DNA of 54,021 bases, from contig NZ_AUKZ01000011.1 of the NCBI RefSeq assembly GCF_000425025.1, forward strand, positions 1 through 54,021, in the 5' to 3' direction. Positions 52,524-54,021 of this stretch are shown in pieces. The position numbers and the translations under genes were made by a program. How positions within the stretch are numbered: position 1 is the stretch's first letter; the number at the start of each line of letters is the position of its first letter. The notes under the pieces are model-generated. The model was not told the DNA's origin, did no database searches, and saw only the letters and a program-made list of their open reading frames with translations. The DNA is from Streptococcus castoreus DSM 17536. Its GTDB lineage: Bacteria > Bacillota > Bacilli > Lactobacillales > Streptococcaceae.

Positions 52524-53747
52524 ATGACAATTACAAAAACCTCAAATGGTTCTTATCGTTTAAAACTCTATGTTCCAACAGAAGCTAGACCTTCTTTGGG
52601 AATTTCAGGAAATTACTATGATAAGCGTTTTAAAACAAAGAAGGAGGCTAAAGAAGCTGAACTACAAATTTTAATAAATATTAACACTATCCAAAAAGGG
52701 GGTGCATTACCACATCAAGCAATCAATGGCGATATTCTCTTCAAAGATTTTTATCATAATGTCTGGTGGGAAGCCTATAAAGCAGGTCAAACGACTTCAA
52801 CAAATAAACCACCCACTCTTCCAACAGTTAACAATACAGAAACTGTTTTTAGATTACATATTTTACCAATGTTTGGAAATTATTCCATTAAATTTTTAAA
52901 TCAGAATAAAACAGTTGTTTTAAATGTGATGACTGCTAAAGCAAATGAATATGCAAATTTCAAAGTCATACGTAGTTATGTTAACTCCATTTTTGACTGG
53001 GCAGAGGAATTAGAATATATTGAAATGAATCGCCTATCTAAAACAATCAGTCGTATTAAGGCTACTAAAAAAATCAAATTACAAGAAGCTAAGCGTGATG
53101 AAGATTTATACCTTACTTTAAGTGAATTACGGGAATGGTTTGAAATGTTCCAAGAAGACCTAGAAAACAAAAAATTGTCGCTTAAAGACTATGTTTTATT
53201 TTTTACAACTTTTATCTTAAACGACCGTAAATCGGAAAGCTATGCTTTACAGTGGAAACATATCTCCTTAGATATATCTGAAATTGGTTTAATTCAAGCC
53301 TTGGATAAATATAAGAAGCCTAAGTCTACTAAAGGAGAAAAGAAAACAATTTTTGCTATTCCTCAAGAGCTAACTGTTCTCTTATATCAATGGAAAATTC
53401 AACAAAAATCAGAACTAGCAAAATTTGGTATCATTCAAACTCCAGAACAATATGTATTTACTTATATTGACACTAAAGGCAATGTGAATAGCCCTCTGCA
53501 TGCAGATTACCTTAATAACAAGATGAAATCTGTAGAACGTCGCCATAAAAATCTTAGACATGCCACTCCTCACATGTTAAGGCATACTGGTGCTACTTTA
53601 GCTAAGAAGGCAGGAATGTCTCTGGAATCCATTTCAGAAGCTTTAACACATAGTGATTTGAGTACAACAAAGATTTATGTTAATACTTCAAATATTGTTC
53701 CACTTAGTGCTGGCGAAACTGCTTACAGAGAACTCAAAAATAAATAA
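52524..53747 (+). CDS. int: ICE integrase (tyrosine recombinase)
   Basis: 407 residues, same domain order and catalytic landmarks as the element 1 integrase (HMLRHTGATLAKKAG, LTHSDLSTTKIYVN). Frame intact. The flanking sequence, including arm repeats and terminator, is also shared with element 1, so the whole xis-int-att cassette is duplicated 45 kb apart. Confidence 0.93.
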   Translation: MTITKTSNGSYRLKLYVPTEARPSLGISGNYYDKRFKTKKEAKEAELQILININTIQKGGALPHQAINGDILFKDFYHNVWWEAYKAGQTTSTNKPPTLPTVNNTETVFRLHILPMFGNYSIKFLNQNKTVVLNVMTAKANEYANFKVIRSYVNSIFDWAEELEYIEMNRLSKTISRIKATKKIKLQEAKRDEDLYLTLSELREWFEMFQEDLENKKLSLKDYVLFFTTFILNDRKSESYALQWKHISLDISEIGLIQALDKYKKPKSTKGEKKTIFAIPQELTVLLYQWKIQQKSELAKFGIIQTPEQYVFTYIDTKGNVNSPLHADYLNNKMKSVERRHKNLRHATPHMLRHTGATLAKKAGMSLESISEALTHSDLSTTKIYVNTSNIVPLSAGETAYRELKNK

Positions 53748-53756
53748 GGTAAAAAT

Positions 53757-53784
53757 AAGGTGAATTTTGAGGTGAGTTTTTCAA
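53757..53784 (+). repeat. Arm-type direct repeats, ICE right end
   Basis: AAGGTGAATTTT then GAGGTGAGTTTTTCAA, matching 8344-8371. Confidence 0.6.
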
Positions 53785-53794
53785 AAAGTGCACG

Positions 53795-53825
53795 AAAAAA
53801 CACCCAATGAGGTAAACATTGAGTG
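53795..53825 (-). terminator. Terminator next to att, ICE right end
   Basis: CACCCAATG (53801-53809) pairs with CATTGAGTG (53817-53825); six T follow on the minus strand. Confidence 0.65.
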
Positions 53826-53849
53826 TCTGTAATCGTTGCTGTAAAGCTG

Positions 53850-53867
53850 TTCTTAACGTTTTGAGAA
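53850..53867. repeat. Attachment core, ICE / next element junction
   Basis: TTCTTAACGTTTTGAGAA. The minus strand from about 53903 encodes QKPGLKKARKASQFSKR and stop, then diverges from rpsI upstream, showing that rpsI itself is not yet reached. Confidence 0.88.
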
Positions 53868-53920
53868 TTGGCTTGCTTTACGAGCTTTTTTAAGACCTGG
53901 TTTTTGGCTCATTCTGTTAT

Positions 53921-54021
53921 TTAAATCCAAATCCCTTTAAAATCAACGTTTCTAAAATGAAAAATCACTAAAAATCTTATTTATAGACAAATATTTAAAC
54001 CTAAACGGTATCAAAAAGGTA
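53921..54021 (+). repeat. Left end of a further element
   Basis: The last 101 bases match the IME1 left end (8481-8581), including the first half of the GGTATCAAAAA tandem. An IME1-like element therefore begins here and continues outside the window. Confidence 0.8.

Noticed and set aside
1..54021. tRNA or rRNA genes
   Set aside because: I saw no tRNA cloverleaf or rRNA sequence; the integration target is rpsI, not a tRNA gene.

Overview
The window is a stack of integrative elements from a low-GC Gram-positive, almost certainly a Streptococcus (species not resolved). Four copies of a short core (about 8436, 17012, 28316 and 53850) lie at the end of an integrase gene region. Read on the minus strand, each encodes the last residues of ribosomal protein S9 (for example GLKKARKASQFSKR, stop). 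So rpsI is the shared integration site and the elements sit head to tail. The intact rpsI body must lie to the right of the window.

Layout. (1) 1 to about 8450: a decayed element. It has a three-gene FtsX-type ABC transporter of the Vex kind, fossil pieces (HAD phosphatase, IS1182-like transposase, conjugation gene tcpE, broken IS3), then a healthy excisionase and integrase. (2) About 8450-17020: an integrative mobilizable element (IME1). It carries a RelB/ParE-type toxin-antitoxin pair, a doubly frameshifted MobV relaxase with a well preserved MobV oriT, a rolling-circle Rep, an Spx-like protein without its cysteines, a frameshifted RepA-like gene, an Xre regulator and an integrase interrupted by one amber codon. 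(3) About 17020-28330: IME2. It carries an AbrB/Doc toxin-antitoxin pair; a quorum-sensing-linked radical SAM cluster (Rgg regulator, short hydrophobic peptide, radical SAM/SPASM enzyme, MFS-kinase fusion, second very small radical SAM protein, enolase-superfamily protein); two MobC-like proteins without a relaxase; a DnaD-type replication protein with internal iterons; Xre; and an intact integrase. (4) About 28330-53867: a complete-looking ICE of the ICESt3/Tn916 superfamily. Its left part is a defence island (M and R genes of an AlwI-like restriction system, SLATT membrane effector plus CD-NTase, one unknown gene). Next come an ImmR/ImmA regulatory region with operator and long leader, and then the transfer module: two DUF961 proteins, TcpA coupling ATPase, oriT, MobT relaxase, TcpC, TcpE, VirB4-like and VirB6-like proteins, and a lysozyme/CHAP hydrolase. 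A RelB/MazF-type pair, excisionase and integrase close it. (5) From 53921 to the window end the sequence repeats the left end of IME1, so a fifth element begins there.

How it works together. The ICE could supply transfer machinery to the IMEs. IME1 keeps an oriT but has lost its own relaxase and integrase reading frames; IME2 keeps integrase and accessory Mob proteins but has no relaxase. Each intact element has its own toxin-antitoxin pair and its own repressor next to the integrase. The most novel cargo is the Rgg/SHP-radical SAM-kinase-enolase cluster of IME2. All functional calls come from reading motifs in the translated sequence; no database search was run.
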